A DNA stretch of 64,000 bases, from positions 1 through 64,000 of the forward strand of contig JAFUXL010000031.1 in assembly GCA_017470905.1 (NCBI GenBank). Reading direction: 5' to 3'. Numbering within the stretch: the first letter of the stretch is position 1; the number at the start of each line of letters is the position of its first letter. The stretch comes from Ruminococcus sp. (GTDB lineage: Bacteria; Bacillota; Clostridia; Oscillospirales; Ruminococcaceae). The notes under the pieces were generated by a model that saw only the letters and a list, made by a program, of their open reading frames with translations, was not told where the DNA came from and did not search any database. The translations under genes and the position numbers were made by a program. Below, piece after piece: positions 17,141 through 26,504 of this stretch.

Positions 17141-18276
17141 ACATTACCTCCCGTACCGTCATCGCCGTCGGGCGGCATCTTTTCAGCCGAACCGGGGTCT
17201 TCCGGATTTTCGGCTATTTCCTTCATAATATCCTCGACTGTCTGTTTCGGGTCGATAATCTCTTCAAAATCGACAATCTTTTCCGAAACGCTGCCGTCAC
17301 GGGCATCTGCGGTAATTTTTGCGATAATCTCGTCAGCCTCCATACCGCCCGTAATTTCGGCGATTACATCATCCGCACCGGCTGACGGCGGAGGGGAAGC
17401 AGCTTCGGGGATAATTTCCTGCATATCCTCTTCCGTTTCATCGGAAAGACCCTCCTCGTTTCTCAAATCAATCATGGAGCGCATGAGTTCGTCCTCCGTG
17501 GACGGATAATACTCCTGAATGTTCTCATTTATTTCTTCACGGACTGTCTCGTTTTCGGGCTGTGATGCGGCGGCGAGAATTTCTTCTTCGAGGATTTTGT
17601 CGCTCGTACTCGTCACCACTTCATCAAACACAATTTCGCCGTTCGTTATGCTTATTACACGTCCGCCGAAATGACGGACGAGTTCATGCTCATGAGTTAC
17701 CATAAGCACGGTAGTACCCATGTCGTTTATGCCCTTCAGCAGTTCGACAATTTCGTATGAAAGCTCGGGGTCGATATTTCCCGTAGGCTCGTCGGCAATT
17801 ATGAGCTGGGGGTCGTTCACAAGCGCACGGGCGATAGCCACACGCTGTTTTTCGCCGCCCGAAAGCTCGTCAGGATAGGAGTCCTTCCGTGAGTCAAGCC
17901 CGACAAGGCTTATAACATAGGGTACTCTTTTTTTTATGAATTTTGGCTGAGCGTCTATAACACGCAGAACAAATGCTATGTTTTCATAGACCGTCATTGA
18001 GGGGATAAGTCTGAAATCCTGAAACACAAAGCCGAGTGTGCGGCGAAATTCGGGGATTTTTCTTTTTTTCAGCTTATTGAGGTTATAGCCGTTCACCGTG
18101 ACGGTTCCGCTTGTTGCGTCAATCTCTTTGAGCAGGAGCTTAATCATTGTACTTTTTCCCGCACCGGAAGAACCGACAACAAAAGCGAAATCACCGTCAT
18201 TGATTTTCAGGCTTATATTATTCAGGGCATCGACGCCGCTTGAATAAGTAACCGAAACGTTTTGAAGTTCTACCAT
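17137..18276 (-). CDS. ftsE: Cell-division ATP-binding protein FtsE with acidic C-terminal extension
   Basis: The first 225 or so residues are a normal FtsE: Walker A GSSGAGKST, signature LSGGEKQR, Walker B LIIADEPTGNID and His switch VTHEHE. FtsE is usually about 220-230 residues; this one has 379. The extra 150 residues are strongly acidic and rich in Glu, Asp, Ile and Ala, with IIAEIT/IIAKIT-type and DIMKEIAE segments, and look intrinsically disordered with short helices. The extension would lie in the cytoplasm at the septum. The gene is 56 bp downstream of cdaR on the same strand. Confidence 0.94.
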   Translation of the reverse strand: MVELQNVSVTYSSGVDALNNISLKINDGDFAFVVGSSGAGKSTMIKLLLKEIDATSGTVTVNGYNLNKLKKRKIPEFRRTLGFVFQDFRLIPSMTVYENIAFVLRVIDAQPKFIKKRVPYVISLVGLDSRKDSYPDELSGGEKQRVAIARALVNDPQLIIADEPTGNIDPELSYEIVELLKGINDMGTTVLMVTHEHELVRHFGGRVISITNGEIVFDEVVTSTSDKILEEEILAAASQPENETVREEINENIQEYYPSTEDELMRSMIDLRNEEGLSDETEEDMQEIIPEAASPPPSAGADDVIAEITGGMEADEIIAKITADARDGSVSEKIVDFEEIIDPKQTVEDIMKEIAENPEDPGSAEKMPPDGDDGTGGNV

Positions 18277-18332
18277 AACTGTACCTTTCTGTACGCATAA
18301 ACAGTGAAGCTTCTCTTTCTCTTATGCTTCAG

Positions 18333-19418
18333 TCAGAATTTAACGGGGTTTGCAGAGAGGTATTTCTTTACCATAAGAGCAATCTTGAAAATAATTGCGT
18401 GGTCAAATTCACGCAGGTCAAGACCTGTAAGCTTCTTGATTTTTTCAAGTCTGTATACAAGGGTGTTTCTGTGTACGAAGAGTTTTCTTGAAGTCTCGGA
18501 GACATTGAGGTTATTTTCAAAGAATTTCTGTATTGTGAAGAGTGTTTCGTGGTCGAGGGAGTCAATGCTGCCTACCTTGAAAACCTCATGGAGGAAAGTC
18601 TCGCAGAGGGTTGTGGGGAGGTGATAGATAAGTCTTGCAATGCCGAGGTTGTCATAGCTTACGATAACCTTGTCGGTATCGAAAACCTTTCCTACTTCAA
18701 GAGCCATCTGAGCCTCCTTGAATGAACGTGCAAGATCCTTTACTCCGACAACGGCAGTACCTATTCCGACATTTACCCTCGTGTAAAATTCGCTGCTGAG
18801 GGTATCGGCAATGGAGCGTGCAAGCTTTTCGAGGTCTTTGGAGTCGAGTGAGCTTTTAAGCTCCTTTACGAGTACTATATCCGTTTCGGTGATATTGAAA
18901 ACGAAATCCTTGTTCTTGTCGGGGAAGAGGTTCTGTATCACGTCATAAGCAGAAATATCGTTTGCGGAAACTATTCTTATGAGGAATACCGCACGGCTTA
19001 TCTCCGCATTGAAATGGAGTTCCCTTGCCTTGATGACAATATCTCCGGGGAGTACGTTATCGAGGATAACGTTCTTGATGAAGTTGTTTCTGTCGTATTT
19101 TTCGTCGTAGTACTGTTTGATGTTCGAGAGAGCGATAGCGAGTATGCTTGCATATTTTGCGGCGGCATCGTCAACGCCCTCGACAAACACGGCATAATCG
19201 GGCTTTACTCTTGAGCCGAAGGGCTTGTAGGTGAAACCGTCACGGATAAATATATCGTGGGAGTCGCTGAGGTCGAGGGAGACAAATTCGTTGGTTGTAC
19301 CCACACGGGTGAGGTCGCTGCAAGCGATAATTGTGGCAGTTTCGTCAACAACGCCGATGGTAGCATCGATTGAGTCACGCATCTGATGAACTAAACCCTG
19401 AAATAATCTGTTGGACAT
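18333..19418 (-). CDS. CdaR/PucR-type transcriptional regulator
   Basis: A 361-residue regulator with an N-terminal sugar-diacid-recognition-like sensor (about 1-130), a middle GGDEF-like PucR segment and a C-terminal PucR helix-turn-helix (about 305-360; LNVSETSRKLFVHRNTLVYRL). The effector is not known from sequence. Its position just upstream of ftsE recurs in Clostridia (general knowledge), so it may be co-transcribed with ftsEX. The start has AAGAAAGGA upstream. The 250 bp before it are AT-rich with no gene. Confidence 0.85.
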   Translation of the reverse strand: MSNRLFQGLVHQMRDSIDATIGVVDETATIIACSDLTRVGTTNEFVSLDLSDSHDIFIRDGFTYKPFGSRVKPDYAVFVEGVDDAAAKYASILAIALSNIKQYYDEKYDRNNFIKNVILDNVLPGDIVIKARELHFNAEISRAVFLIRIVSANDISAYDVIQNLFPDKNKDFVFNITETDIVLVKELKSSLDSKDLEKLARSIADTLSSEFYTRVNVGIGTAVVGVKDLARSFKEAQMALEVGKVFDTDKVIVSYDNLGIARLIYHLPTTLCETFLHEVFKVGSIDSLDHETLFTIQKFFENNLNVSETSRKLFVHRNTLVYRLEKIKKLTGLDLREFDHAIIFKIALMVKKYLSANPVKF

Positions 19419-19671
19419 AATATAAATCCTTTCTTAAAAAAATTTGTATTTTTCAGGCTTTAAAAAAGAAAAGCAAGCCGTCCAAAATGCCTTTACGGAT
19501 AAAACAAAACCAGCTCCGTAATATATTACAAATTGTAACATATAATTATGAATATTTTATGAACAAACTGTTAATTTTCTTTGATAAACCTGCAATTATG
19601 CTAATTTTAAATGTTTGGAATTGTCTGAAACGTATAAATTAATTTTTAACTTGTAACCGAAATGTAATATC

Positions 19672-21441
19672 TCACATCTTTTCGGGCTGCTCTATTTTAA
19701 GGATAGTGAGAACATTCCTGATTACCTGTCTTGCCGCAATGCAGAGGAGTACCCTTGCATCTCTGAGCTGTTCGCTTTCCGCATTTTTAACGCTGCAAGC
19801 ATCATAGAAACGGTGGAAAAACGTTGCAATGTCAACGGCATATTTCGTAAGCTTTGCGGGGTCATAGGCTTTCGCCGCAAGCTCAATATCGTTCGGCAGA
19901 GCCGCCATATGGCGGATAAGCTCGATTTCACGGGGATTGCCGAGGAGCGTGATGTCTGCGCTTCCGGGGATTTTTATTCCATCCGCATCGAGATTGCGTA
20001 TAAGACTGCATATTCTCGCATGGGCATACTGCACATAGTATACGGGGTTCTGCGAGGACTGCTCGACCGCAAGGTCAAGGTCAAATTCAAACTGAGAATT
20101 TGCTTCACGGAGATTGAAATAAAATCTTGCCGCATCTATCGGTATCTCATCGAGGAGAGTGACAAGGGTGATAGCCTTTCCGCTTCTTTTTGAAAGCTTT
20201 ACAACCTCTCCGCCTCTCACAAGGCGAACCATCTGCATGAGTACAACGTCAAGCTTGCGAGCATCCACGCCGAGAGCCGAAAGTGCAGCCTTTAGCCTCG
20301 GAACATAGCCATGGTGGTCTGCGCCGAGTACATTTACCGCCTTGTCAAAATTTCTCGTGACAAGCTTGTCATAATGATACGCAATATCGGGAACGATATA
20401 GGTATAAAGTCCGTTGCTTCTTTTAAGTACAAAATCCTTGTCAAGACCGTATTCCGTTGCTTTGAACCATACTGCGCCTTCCTGCTCATAGGTCTTGCCG
20501 GCCTTTGTGAGTTCGTCAACGACCCATGCGGTTTTATTCTCTGCATGGACAGTACTCTCCCTGAACCAGTTGTCATAGACTATGCGGTATTTTTTGAGGT
20601 CACGTTCAAGATTTGCGATATTTATCGGGAGCGCATAATTCACAAGCGCATTTCTTCTCTCCTCCTCGGAAACGTCCTGAAGCTCAAAGATATGCTCATG
20701 GTAGTAATTCGCTGCGTGTTCGATAATATCCGTGCCGAGGTAGACATCTTCGGGCATTTCAAAGTCCTGACCCTCGCTGCTGAGGGCATAAATTTCGGCG
20801 CAGAGCTTTTCCGTATCGTAACGGTTGTCATATATAAGCTGCTGACCCTTTTCGGAGCAGAGCTGCATATATCTCAAAGAGAGCGACTTTCCGAATTTTT
20901 CAATCTGATTTCCTGCATCGTTTACGTAAAATTCACGCTCGGCATGATAGCCTGCCCAGTCGAGGACGCTTGCAAGACAGTCGCCGATAGCACCGCCTCT
21001 TGCGTTGCCTATATGCATGGGACCTGTGGGATTTGCGGAAACAAATTCAACGAGTACTCTCTTTCCGCCGCCGAAATCGGTTCTGCCGTAGTTTTCCTTT
21101 TCTTCGAGGATATTTTCAACGATGTCTGCGAACCATTTTTTTCCGAGGAAAAAGTTCATAAATCCTGCTCCTGCCGTTTCGCAGCGTTCAAACACGGAGT
21201 CCGTGAGGTCGATTTTTCCGAGTATCATTTCGGCGATTTTTCTCGGCGGCATTCTGAATGCCCTTGCACAGACCATAGCGGTATTTGCGGCAAAATCTCC
21301 GTGCGACTTGTCGGCAGGTATTTCGATGACATAATCGGGGATTTCCGTGTCGGGGACTTTTCCCTCGGCTTTAAGGGAGGATATTGCGGAATTTATCATC
21401 TCACGGAGCGTAAGGGAGGCAGTTTTTATCTTGTCTGACAT
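19672..21441 (-). CDS. argS: Arginyl-tRNA synthetase
   Basis: A 589-residue class I aminoacyl-tRNA synthetase. The N-terminal Arg-tRNA-binding domain occupies about 1-110. The HIGH motif appears as MHIGNARGG, the KMSKS-type loop as KLSKRSG, and a C-terminal DALR anticodon domain follows. An upstream in-frame ATG at 21450 abuts GAAAGGA with no spacer, so the next ATG (21441) is preferred. It is last in a ddl-DUF1934-argS group, 24 bp after the DUF1934 gene. Confidence 0.95.
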   Translation of the reverse strand: MSDKIKTASLTLREMINSAISSLKAEGKVPDTEIPDYVIEIPADKSHGDFAANTAMVCARAFRMPPRKIAEMILGKIDLTDSVFERCETAGAGFMNFFLGKKWFADIVENILEEKENYGRTDFGGGKRVLVEFVSANPTGPMHIGNARGGAIGDCLASVLDWAGYHAEREFYVNDAGNQIEKFGKSLSLRYMQLCSEKGQQLIYDNRYDTEKLCAEIYALSSEGQDFEMPEDVYLGTDIIEHAANYYHEHIFELQDVSEEERRNALVNYALPINIANLERDLKKYRIVYDNWFRESTVHAENKTAWVVDELTKAGKTYEQEGAVWFKATEYGLDKDFVLKRSNGLYTYIVPDIAYHYDKLVTRNFDKAVNVLGADHHGYVPRLKAALSALGVDARKLDVVLMQMVRLVRGGEVVKLSKRSGKAITLVTLLDEIPIDAARFYFNLREANSQFEFDLDLAVEQSSQNPVYYVQYAHARICSLIRNLDADGIKIPGSADITLLGNPREIELIRHMAALPNDIELAAKAYDPAKLTKYAVDIATFFHRFYDACSVKNAESEQLRDARVLLCIAARQVIRNVLTILKIEQPEKM

Positions 21442-21465
21442 TTCATACATTCCTTTCTTTTTATA

Positions 21466-21885
21466 TCAGTCGTTTTTTATTGTCATGATTATCTCATTAT
21501 CCGAAAGATAGGAGGAATTGAGGTCGAGGGTATATTTAAGGTAGAGCTTTCCGTCCTTGTCTATTGTATTTTTCAGTTCGCTTGTGCGTATGCCTACCTG
21601 CAATGAGCCGTAGGGTGTTTCGTACTGACAGAAATGCTTCCTGTCCTTTTCGAGATAGAGGACGGAGTTGGCAGTGCCTTTTCTGATGATAGATGCACAT
21701 TTGCTGCCCTCAATCTTAATGGTTGTGACACAGCCGTAAAAGCCCGTGGCTTCGGTATCCTCATAGGAAATAACATAGTTATTGTCCTGTCCGGTGACAT
21801 TAGCCCTTGTGAGGAGTTCGGTTTCACTTTTTTCGCCGTCCTGCCACTGGACAATGGCAAGCGTAATTAAAGCATTGGTTTTCAA
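21466..21885 (-). CDS. DUF1934 family protein (YwiB-like)
   Basis: A 139-residue small beta-barrel protein of the DUF1934/YwiB group. The conserved pattern is visible: an early DGEKSE turn, YVISYEDTEATGF and FCQYETPYGSLQVGIRT. YwiB homologues are typically encoded next to argS, as here. Function is unknown. The start is TTG at 21885, with AAAGGAG 6 nt upstream; no ATG is available in a suitable place. Confidence 0.85.
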   Translation of the reverse strand: MKTNALITLAIVQWQDGEKSETELLTRANVTGQDNNYVISYEDTEATGFYGCVTTIKIEGSKCASIIRKGTANSVLYLEKDRKHFCQYETPYGSLQVGIRTSELKNTIDKDGKLYLKYTLDLNSSYLSDNEIIMTIKND

Positions 21886-21913
21886 ATTTGTCTCCTTTTT
21901 TGGTGCGGCGGTA

Positions 21914-22978
21914 TCAGTATGAATTTGAATTTTCTATCGCCTGTTCGAGAAGCTTGTCTATGAGGTATTGCAGGGACATACCGAGATGCTCCATAAGCTG
22001 GGGGTATACGCTTGTACACCTGAGACCGGGAGAGGTTATTATCTTGTTGAGGAGGAGTTCTCCGTCGTCCGTGAGGAAAAATTCAACTCTTGCCATGCCC
22101 TTGCAGCCGAGAGCCTTGTATGCGCTGACGGCGGTCTGACGTATGAGCTGATGTGTACTGTCGGAGAGGTCTGCGGGTATCACAAGGTCATCGCCCGAAC
22201 CAATCTGCGTGGGGTCGTATTCCTTTTCGGGCGACATAATCTCGCCGATATAGGAGGAAAAGGGGTTGTCGTAACCGAAAACGGCTGCTTCAAGCTTTCT
22301 GCCCCTGACATATTTTTCCACAACGACCTTGTTGTCGTTTGAGAAAGCGATTTTTACGGCGGTGAGAAATTCGTCCTTGTTGTGTGCGATGCTGCTGCCT
22401 ATGCTGCTGCCGCTTTTTGCAGGCTTTACTATGAGAGGATAGGGCATTTGCGCCGCTATTCTGTCGCAGGCACCTTCGAGGTCATTGAGTTCTCTCTGGG
22501 TTATAAGTCTCCATTCTGCGGTCTTTATGCCGTAATCGTCAAGAACCATGTGCGTATGGGATTTATCCGTGCATGATGCCGAGGCAAGCAGTCCGCAGCC
22601 GACATAGGGAATATGCGACATATCGAGAAGTCCCTGAATTGAGCCGTCCGCCCCGAATTTTCCCTGAAGGAGCGGAAATACAACGTCCACACGCTTTATT
22701 GAAGCCTCGCCGTTTTCGATAGTTATAAATCCACGGTGAAAGGGGTCGGGCGAAAGCACGGCGGAGGTGCAGTCTGGGTCTGTCTCCCAGCTTCCGTCTG
22801 CGATAGCGTCTATATCCAGAGGAACGAGCAGCCATCTGCCTTTTTTTGTGATGCCTATGCGGATAACCTCGTACTTGTCTTCGGGAATAATACGTATAAC
22901 CTCCGCAGCGGTAGCCGATGATAGATTTCTTTCGTTTGATACGCCGCCGAATATAACAGCGACTTTAATCTTAGCCAT
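21914..22978 (-). CDS. ddl: D-alanine--D-alanine ligase
   Basis: A 354-residue ATP-grasp ligase making the D-Ala-D-Ala dipeptide of peptidoglycan. Visible features are the N-terminal VIFGGVSNERNLS motif, the ATP-binding IVKPAKSGSSIGSS loop, the LEAAVFGYDNP strand and the C-terminal metal-binding region NKIITSPGL. The usual NTxPG reads ITSPG and typical Ddl HEVS reads NERN, so it is a divergent Ddl. D-Ala-D-Ala versus D-Ala-D-Ser specificity is not decided here. The ATG at 22978 behind AAAGGAG is preferred to 22999. Confidence 0.88.
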   Translation of the reverse strand: MAKIKVAVIFGGVSNERNLSSATAAEVIRIIPEDKYEVIRIGITKKGRWLLVPLDIDAIADGSWETDPDCTSAVLSPDPFHRGFITIENGEASIKRVDVVFPLLQGKFGADGSIQGLLDMSHIPYVGCGLLASASCTDKSHTHMVLDDYGIKTAEWRLITQRELNDLEGACDRIAAQMPYPLIVKPAKSGSSIGSSIAHNKDEFLTAVKIAFSNDNKVVVEKYVRGRKLEAAVFGYDNPFSSYIGEIMSPEKEYDPTQIGSGDDLVIPADLSDSTHQLIRQTAVSAYKALGCKGMARVEFFLTDDGELLLNKIITSPGLRCTSVYPQLMEHLGMSLQYLIDKLLEQAIENSNSY

Positions 22979-23220
22979 AACAGTCTCCTTTATAGTCATT
23001 TTTTCTTATCAATATATTTTATCACATTTCACAAAAAACTGCAAGTATTTTTTGCAAAAATGAAAGAAACTTTGCAAATGAATTAGATTTTCGACAATTT
23101 TTGCAGGTGATATTTATGCATTATGCCGAATATAACAAAAAGAATGTTCCGATATGAGGCGGTGTGGTTTGTTTATTCTGACGAATAAGGGGCAGAAATG
23201 CCTTATCTTAAAAAATAATG

Positions 23221-23390
23221 TTTCTCACCGCCTGCGATTTGAAGAAACAGGGAAAAATATAAAGATTTTTGTGCATTGATTTAAAATTTCATTTACAGAT
23301 TAAGAAATAATGCTCTCCCCCGCCTGCGGTGGGAGAGAGACAGAAAGAAAATATAAAGATTTTTTCACATTGATTTAAAATATGATTTAT
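23221..23390 (+). repeat. Two hp-C repeats in tandem
   Basis: Copies at 23221-23290 and 23311-23390: each has a CCGCCTGCG hairpin followed by an A-rich block, ATATAAAGATTTTT, then CATTGATTTAAAAT. The non-coding gap between ddl and lepA (22979-23759) holds only these, a promoter and the PAL-A array. Confidence 0.75.
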
Positions 23391-23404
23391 AACCAAAAAT
23401 AATC

Positions 23405-23433
23405 TTTACAAATTTTGAAAAATCTGATATAAT
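23405..23433 (+). promoter_or_regulatory. Promoter of lepA
   Basis: TTTACA (23405-23410), 17 bp, TATAAT (23428-23433). The predicted leader of about 320 nt is almost entirely PAL-A repeat. Confidence 0.75.
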
Positions 23434-23460
23434 AGTTTTAATGCCAAATGGCGAAAATTT

Positions 23461-23752
23461 AAGAGGAAAATTGCGCCCTTGACTTGAAAGTGAACGTAAC
23501 GCAGTGAAGTGAACGAAAAGTCAAGGTTTAAAAGGCGCAATTTGACGATTTTAAATAAGAGGAAATTTTCGCCCTTGCCGTATGAATGAACGAAGCGCAG
23601 CGCAGTGAATGAGTAGGCAAGCCCAAAGGGCGAAAATTGACGATTTTAAATAAGAGGAAATTTTCGCCCTTGCCGTATGAATGAACGAAGCGCAGCGCAG
23701 TAAATGAATAGGCAAGCCCAAAGGGAGAAAATTGACGATTTCAAATAGGAGG
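23461..23752 (+). repeat. PAL-A triple tandem array ending in the lepA ribosome site
   Basis: Three head-to-tail units (23461-23556, 23557-23651, 23652-23752). Copy 1 has arms AAATTGCGCC/GGCGCAATTT; copy 2 has AAATTTTCGCCC/GGGCGAAAATT, a matched change on both arms. Copy 3 keeps the copy-2 arms with one mismatch. The last unit ends GACGATTTCAAATAGGAGG, and that AGGAGG is the lepA Shine-Dalgarno. Confidence 0.9.
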
Positions 23753-23759
23753 TATTTTT

Positions 23760-25562
23760 TTGGCTAACGATAAAATCAGAAATTTCTGCATAATTGCACA
23801 CATAGACCACGGAAAATCAACCCTCGCCGACAGAATACTCGAAAAAACCGAGACTGTCGCCGTCCGTGACATGGAGGAACAGCTCCTCGACAATATGGAC
23901 ATAGAGCGTGAAAGAGGAATAACAATAAAGGCTCGTGCCGTCCGCCTTAAATATACCACAAAGGACGGAGAGGATTATATTTTTAATCTCATCGACACTC
24001 CCGGTCACGTTGACTTCAATTATGAGGTATCACGCTCCCTCGCCGCCTGTGAGGGCGCAATCCTCGTTGTGGACGCTTCTCAGGGAATTGAGGCGCAGAC
24101 CCTCGCAAACACATATCTTGCAATAGAACACGACCTCGAAGTCGTTCCCGTTGTAAATAAAATAGACCTGCCCTCTGCAGACCCCGAACGTGTATGCAAT
24201 GAAGTCGAAAACGTTATCGGCATACCTGCCATGGACGCTCCGAGAATATCCGCAAAAATGGGCATAAATATCGAGGAAGTCCTCGAAAAAATCGTCACGG
24301 ATATTCCGGCACCGCAGGGCGATACCAATAAGCCCCTCAAAGCCCTTATTTTCGACAGCTATTATGATTCCTACAAGGGAGTTATAATATACGTGAGAGT
24401 GAAAGAGGGGACTGTCAGGGTCGGCGACAATATCCGCCTTATGGCTACGGGTGCGGTTTTCACGGTAGTCGAAACAGGCTTCATGGACGCATCGTCCCTT
24501 GTGAACAAAGGCTCTCTCGAAGCAGGCGAAGTAGGCTATATCGCCGCGTCTATCAAATCCATAGGCGATACCCGTGTCGGCGATACCGTAACAAATGACG
24601 ATAACCCCTGTGATGAACCCCTCCCCGGCTACAGAAAGGTAAACCCTATGGTGTTTTCGGGAATATATCCCGCAGACGGCGCAAAATACGGAGATTTGCG
24701 TGAGGCTCTCGAAAAATTGCAGCTCAACGACGCATCGCTTTCCTTTGAGCCCGAAACATCCGTTGCGCTGGGATTTGGTTTCCGCTGCGGATTTCTCGGA
24801 CTTCTCCATATGGAAATAATTCAGGAAAGACTTGAGCGTGAATATAACCTCGATTTGATAACAACAGCCCCCTCGGTTATATATAAAGTTACCATGACAA
24901 ACGGCGATGTGCAGTATATAGACAATCCCACAAATTATCCCGACCCGGCACTGATAAGAACGGCGGAAGAACCGATTGTAAAGGCGAACATTCTATCACC
25001 GTCCGAATTTGTCGGAAATATTATGGAGCTTTGTCAGGACAGGAGAGGTGTTTTCAAGGATATGAAATACCTTGATGACACGAGAGTTGAACTGCACTAC
25101 GAACTCCCGCTCAATGAGATAGTGTATGATTTCTTTGATGTCCTCAAATCACGCACGAGGGGCTATGCCTCGTTCGATTATGAAATGCTCGGCTACACTC
25201 CGTCAAAGCTTGTAAAGCTTGATATTCTCCTCAACGGCGAAACGGTCGATGCATTGTCGTTTATAATCCATACGGACAAGGCTTACGGCAGAGCAAGAAA
25301 AATTGCCGAAAAATTAAAGGAAAATATCCCCCGTCAGCTCTTTGAGGTACCCATTCAGGCGGCTATAGGCGGCAAAATTATCGCCCGTGAAACCGTAAAG
25401 GCTATGCGCAAGGACGTTCTTGCAAAATGCTACGGCGGAGACATTACCCGTAAGAAAAAGCTCCTCGAAAAACAGAAAGAGGGCAAAAAGCGTATGCGTC
25501 AGTTAGGTACGGTCGAAGTACCGCAGGAGGCTTTCATGAGCGTCCTGAAACTGGACTCTTAA
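23760..25562 (+). CDS. lepA: Elongation factor 4 (LepA)
   Basis: A 600-residue translational GTPase that acts on stalled or mistranslocated ribosomes. The P-loop is AHIDHGKST, the G3 motif DTPGHVDF and the G4 motif NKIDL. The LepA-specific C-terminal domain ([35 protein letters not shown]-like end) is intact. The start is TTG at 23760, 7 nt after AGGAGG. That Shine-Dalgarno is contributed by the end of the PAL-A array. hemW lies 940 bp downstream with two small genes between. Confidence 0.97.
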   Translation: MANDKIRNFCIIAHIDHGKSTLADRILEKTETVAVRDMEEQLLDNMDIERERGITIKARAVRLKYTTKDGEDYIFNLIDTPGHVDFNYEVSRSLAACEGAILVVDASQGIEAQTLANTYLAIEHDLEVVPVVNKIDLPSADPERVCNEVENVIGIPAMDAPRISAKMGINIEEVLEKIVTDIPAPQGDTNKPLKALIFDSYYDSYKGVIIYVRVKEGTVRVGDNIRLMATGAVFTVVETGFMDASSLVNKGSLEAGEVGYIAASIKSIGDTRVGDTVTNDDNPCDEPLPGYRKVNPMVFSGIYPADGAKYGDLREALEKLQLNDASLSFEPETSVALGFGFRCGFLGLLHMEIIQERLEREYNLDLITTAPSVIYKVTMTNGDVQYIDNPTNYPDPALIRTAEEPIVKANILSPSEFVGNIMELCQDRRGVFKDMKYLDDTRVELHYELPLNEIVYDFFDVLKSRTRGYASFDYEMLGYTPSKLVKLDILLNGETVDALSFIIHTDKAYGRARKIAEKLKENIPRQLFEVPIQAAIGGKIIARETVKAMRKDVLAKCYGGDITRKKKLLEKQKEGKKRMRQLGTVEVPQEAFMSVLKLDS

Positions 25563-25600
25563 TCAATTCATAATTCTTAATTCATAATTAAGAATTGGGA
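25562..25600. repeat. AT-D repeat after lepA
   Basis: AATTCATAATTCTTAATTCA followed by TAATTAAGAATT, self-complementary, beginning at the lepA stop codon. Confidence 0.55.
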
Positions 25601-25625
25601 ATTTTAAATTATCATTGATAAAAAG

Positions 25626-25697
25626 CAATGCCTCGCCACAGGCGGGGCAGACAAAATATAAAAATTTTGATTTGTTCAATTATGAATTATGCATTAA
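25626..25697 (+). repeat. hp-C repeat joined to AT-D repeat
   Basis: GCCTCGCCACAGGCGGGGC hairpin, ACAAAATATAAAAATTTTG block, then AATTATGAATTATGCATT. It ends in AAACAGGAGAG, the ribosome site of the next gene. Confidence 0.65.
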
Positions 25698-25715
25698 ACA
25701 GGAGAGTGTTTTTGA

Positions 25716-26135
25716 TTGATAAATGATATAATATTCGGGGTTCTTGTGTTTCTGCTGGTTATGTGCATAATATCGGCAGTGACCGAAATAATCCCCTCCA
25801 AAAGAAAAAAGACATTCAATTTCTTTCGCTTTATAAGAATAAATATGCGTGAACTCTCCCTGACAGCCGTTATATTCTTCTCCGTGGTTATCATTGCGGT
25901 AAATCTCATTTCAAAAAACAATGTGAATATGATGTGCGTGGAAATACTCGTGCTTTTCCTGTGTTACCTGACGGTTCACGGCGAAAGGATTTTCAATACA
26001 CTCCGTAGCCTGAAGAAAAAATCAAAGAAAAAACGCCTTCCCGTCAGGGATTTAAAAGATAAATTACTGAAAAAACTTCCGCAGACAGGATTTATACCCG
26101 TTCTGCCCTTAAAAACCGAACTTAAAGCCAAATAA
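25716..26135 (+). CDS. Small membrane protein of unknown function
   Basis: A 139-residue protein I do not recognise. It has three hydrophobic segments: about 3-25, 45-65 and 70-88. A basic cytoplasmic-type tail of about 45 residues follows (KKKSKKKRLPVRDLKDKLL). The start is TTG at 25716 behind CAGGAGAG, which is part of the preceding AT-D repeat junction. It lies between lepA and a zinc-ribbon membrane gene on the same strand, with 21 bp to the latter. Confidence 0.6.
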   Translation: MINDIIFGVLVFLLVMCIISAVTEIIPSKRKKTFNFFRFIRINMRELSLTAVIFFSVVIIAVNLISKNNVNMMCVEILVLFLCYLTVHGERIFNTLRSLKKKSKKKRLPVRDLKDKLLKKLPQTGFIPVLPLKTELKAK

Positions 26136-26156
26136 TAATTAAGAAAGGATATTAAC

Positions 26157-26504
26157 ATGAGCATTTATACCTGTCCGCACTGCGGAAAAAAATCCTTCAA
26201 CCCCGTTTCAAAAGCCTTTGCGGGTCAGCTTAACTCAAAGGGAAAAGTCTGCATGGAATGCGGAAGAAGATGCGTAAACGGCAAGGGTGCTACTATCTTC
26301 AATGCCGTGTATACGATTATCGTCTTTGCTCTCATCGTCATAATATATCTCAATGCCCCGAAAACCGCAGACACGCAGTATGACTGGATAGACAAGTACG
26401 AATTATTCATAAATGCAGGGCTTATTCTCTCGTATGCGATAGTCCCGAAGCTTGTCAATGCCTTTTTCTTCCGCCTTGAGCCTGCGATAAGAAGTGAAAA
26501 CTGA
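26157..26504 (+). CDS. Small zinc-ribbon membrane protein
   Basis: A 115-residue protein with an N-terminal zinc-ribbon (CPHC at 6-9 and CMEC near 32-35) and two transmembrane helices (about 45-66 and 85-108). It is not assigned to a characterised family. The Shine-Dalgarno is GAAAGGA. Its stop overlaps the hemW start (TGATG), so the two are translationally coupled. Confidence 0.7.
   Translation: MSIYTCPHCGKKSFNPVSKAFAGQLNSKGKVCMECGRRCVNGKGATIFNAVYTIIVFALIVIIYLNAPKTADTQYDWIDKYELFINAGLILSYAIVPKLVNAFFFRLEPAIRSEN

Noticed and set aside
20311-21438. A 375-codon plus-strand open frame over argS.
   Set aside because: It is the exact antisense of a clear argS gene, lacks a ribosome site and a recognisable domain; it reflects codon bias of the true gene.
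23461-23752. CRISPR array, because of tandem units of similar length.
   Set aside because: The units are about 95 bp and the whole unit is repeated without unique spacers; no cas genes occur in the window.
24030-24809. A 259-codon minus-strand open frame over lepA.
   Set aside because: Antisense of the conserved lepA GTPase; composition and position mark it as a shadow.
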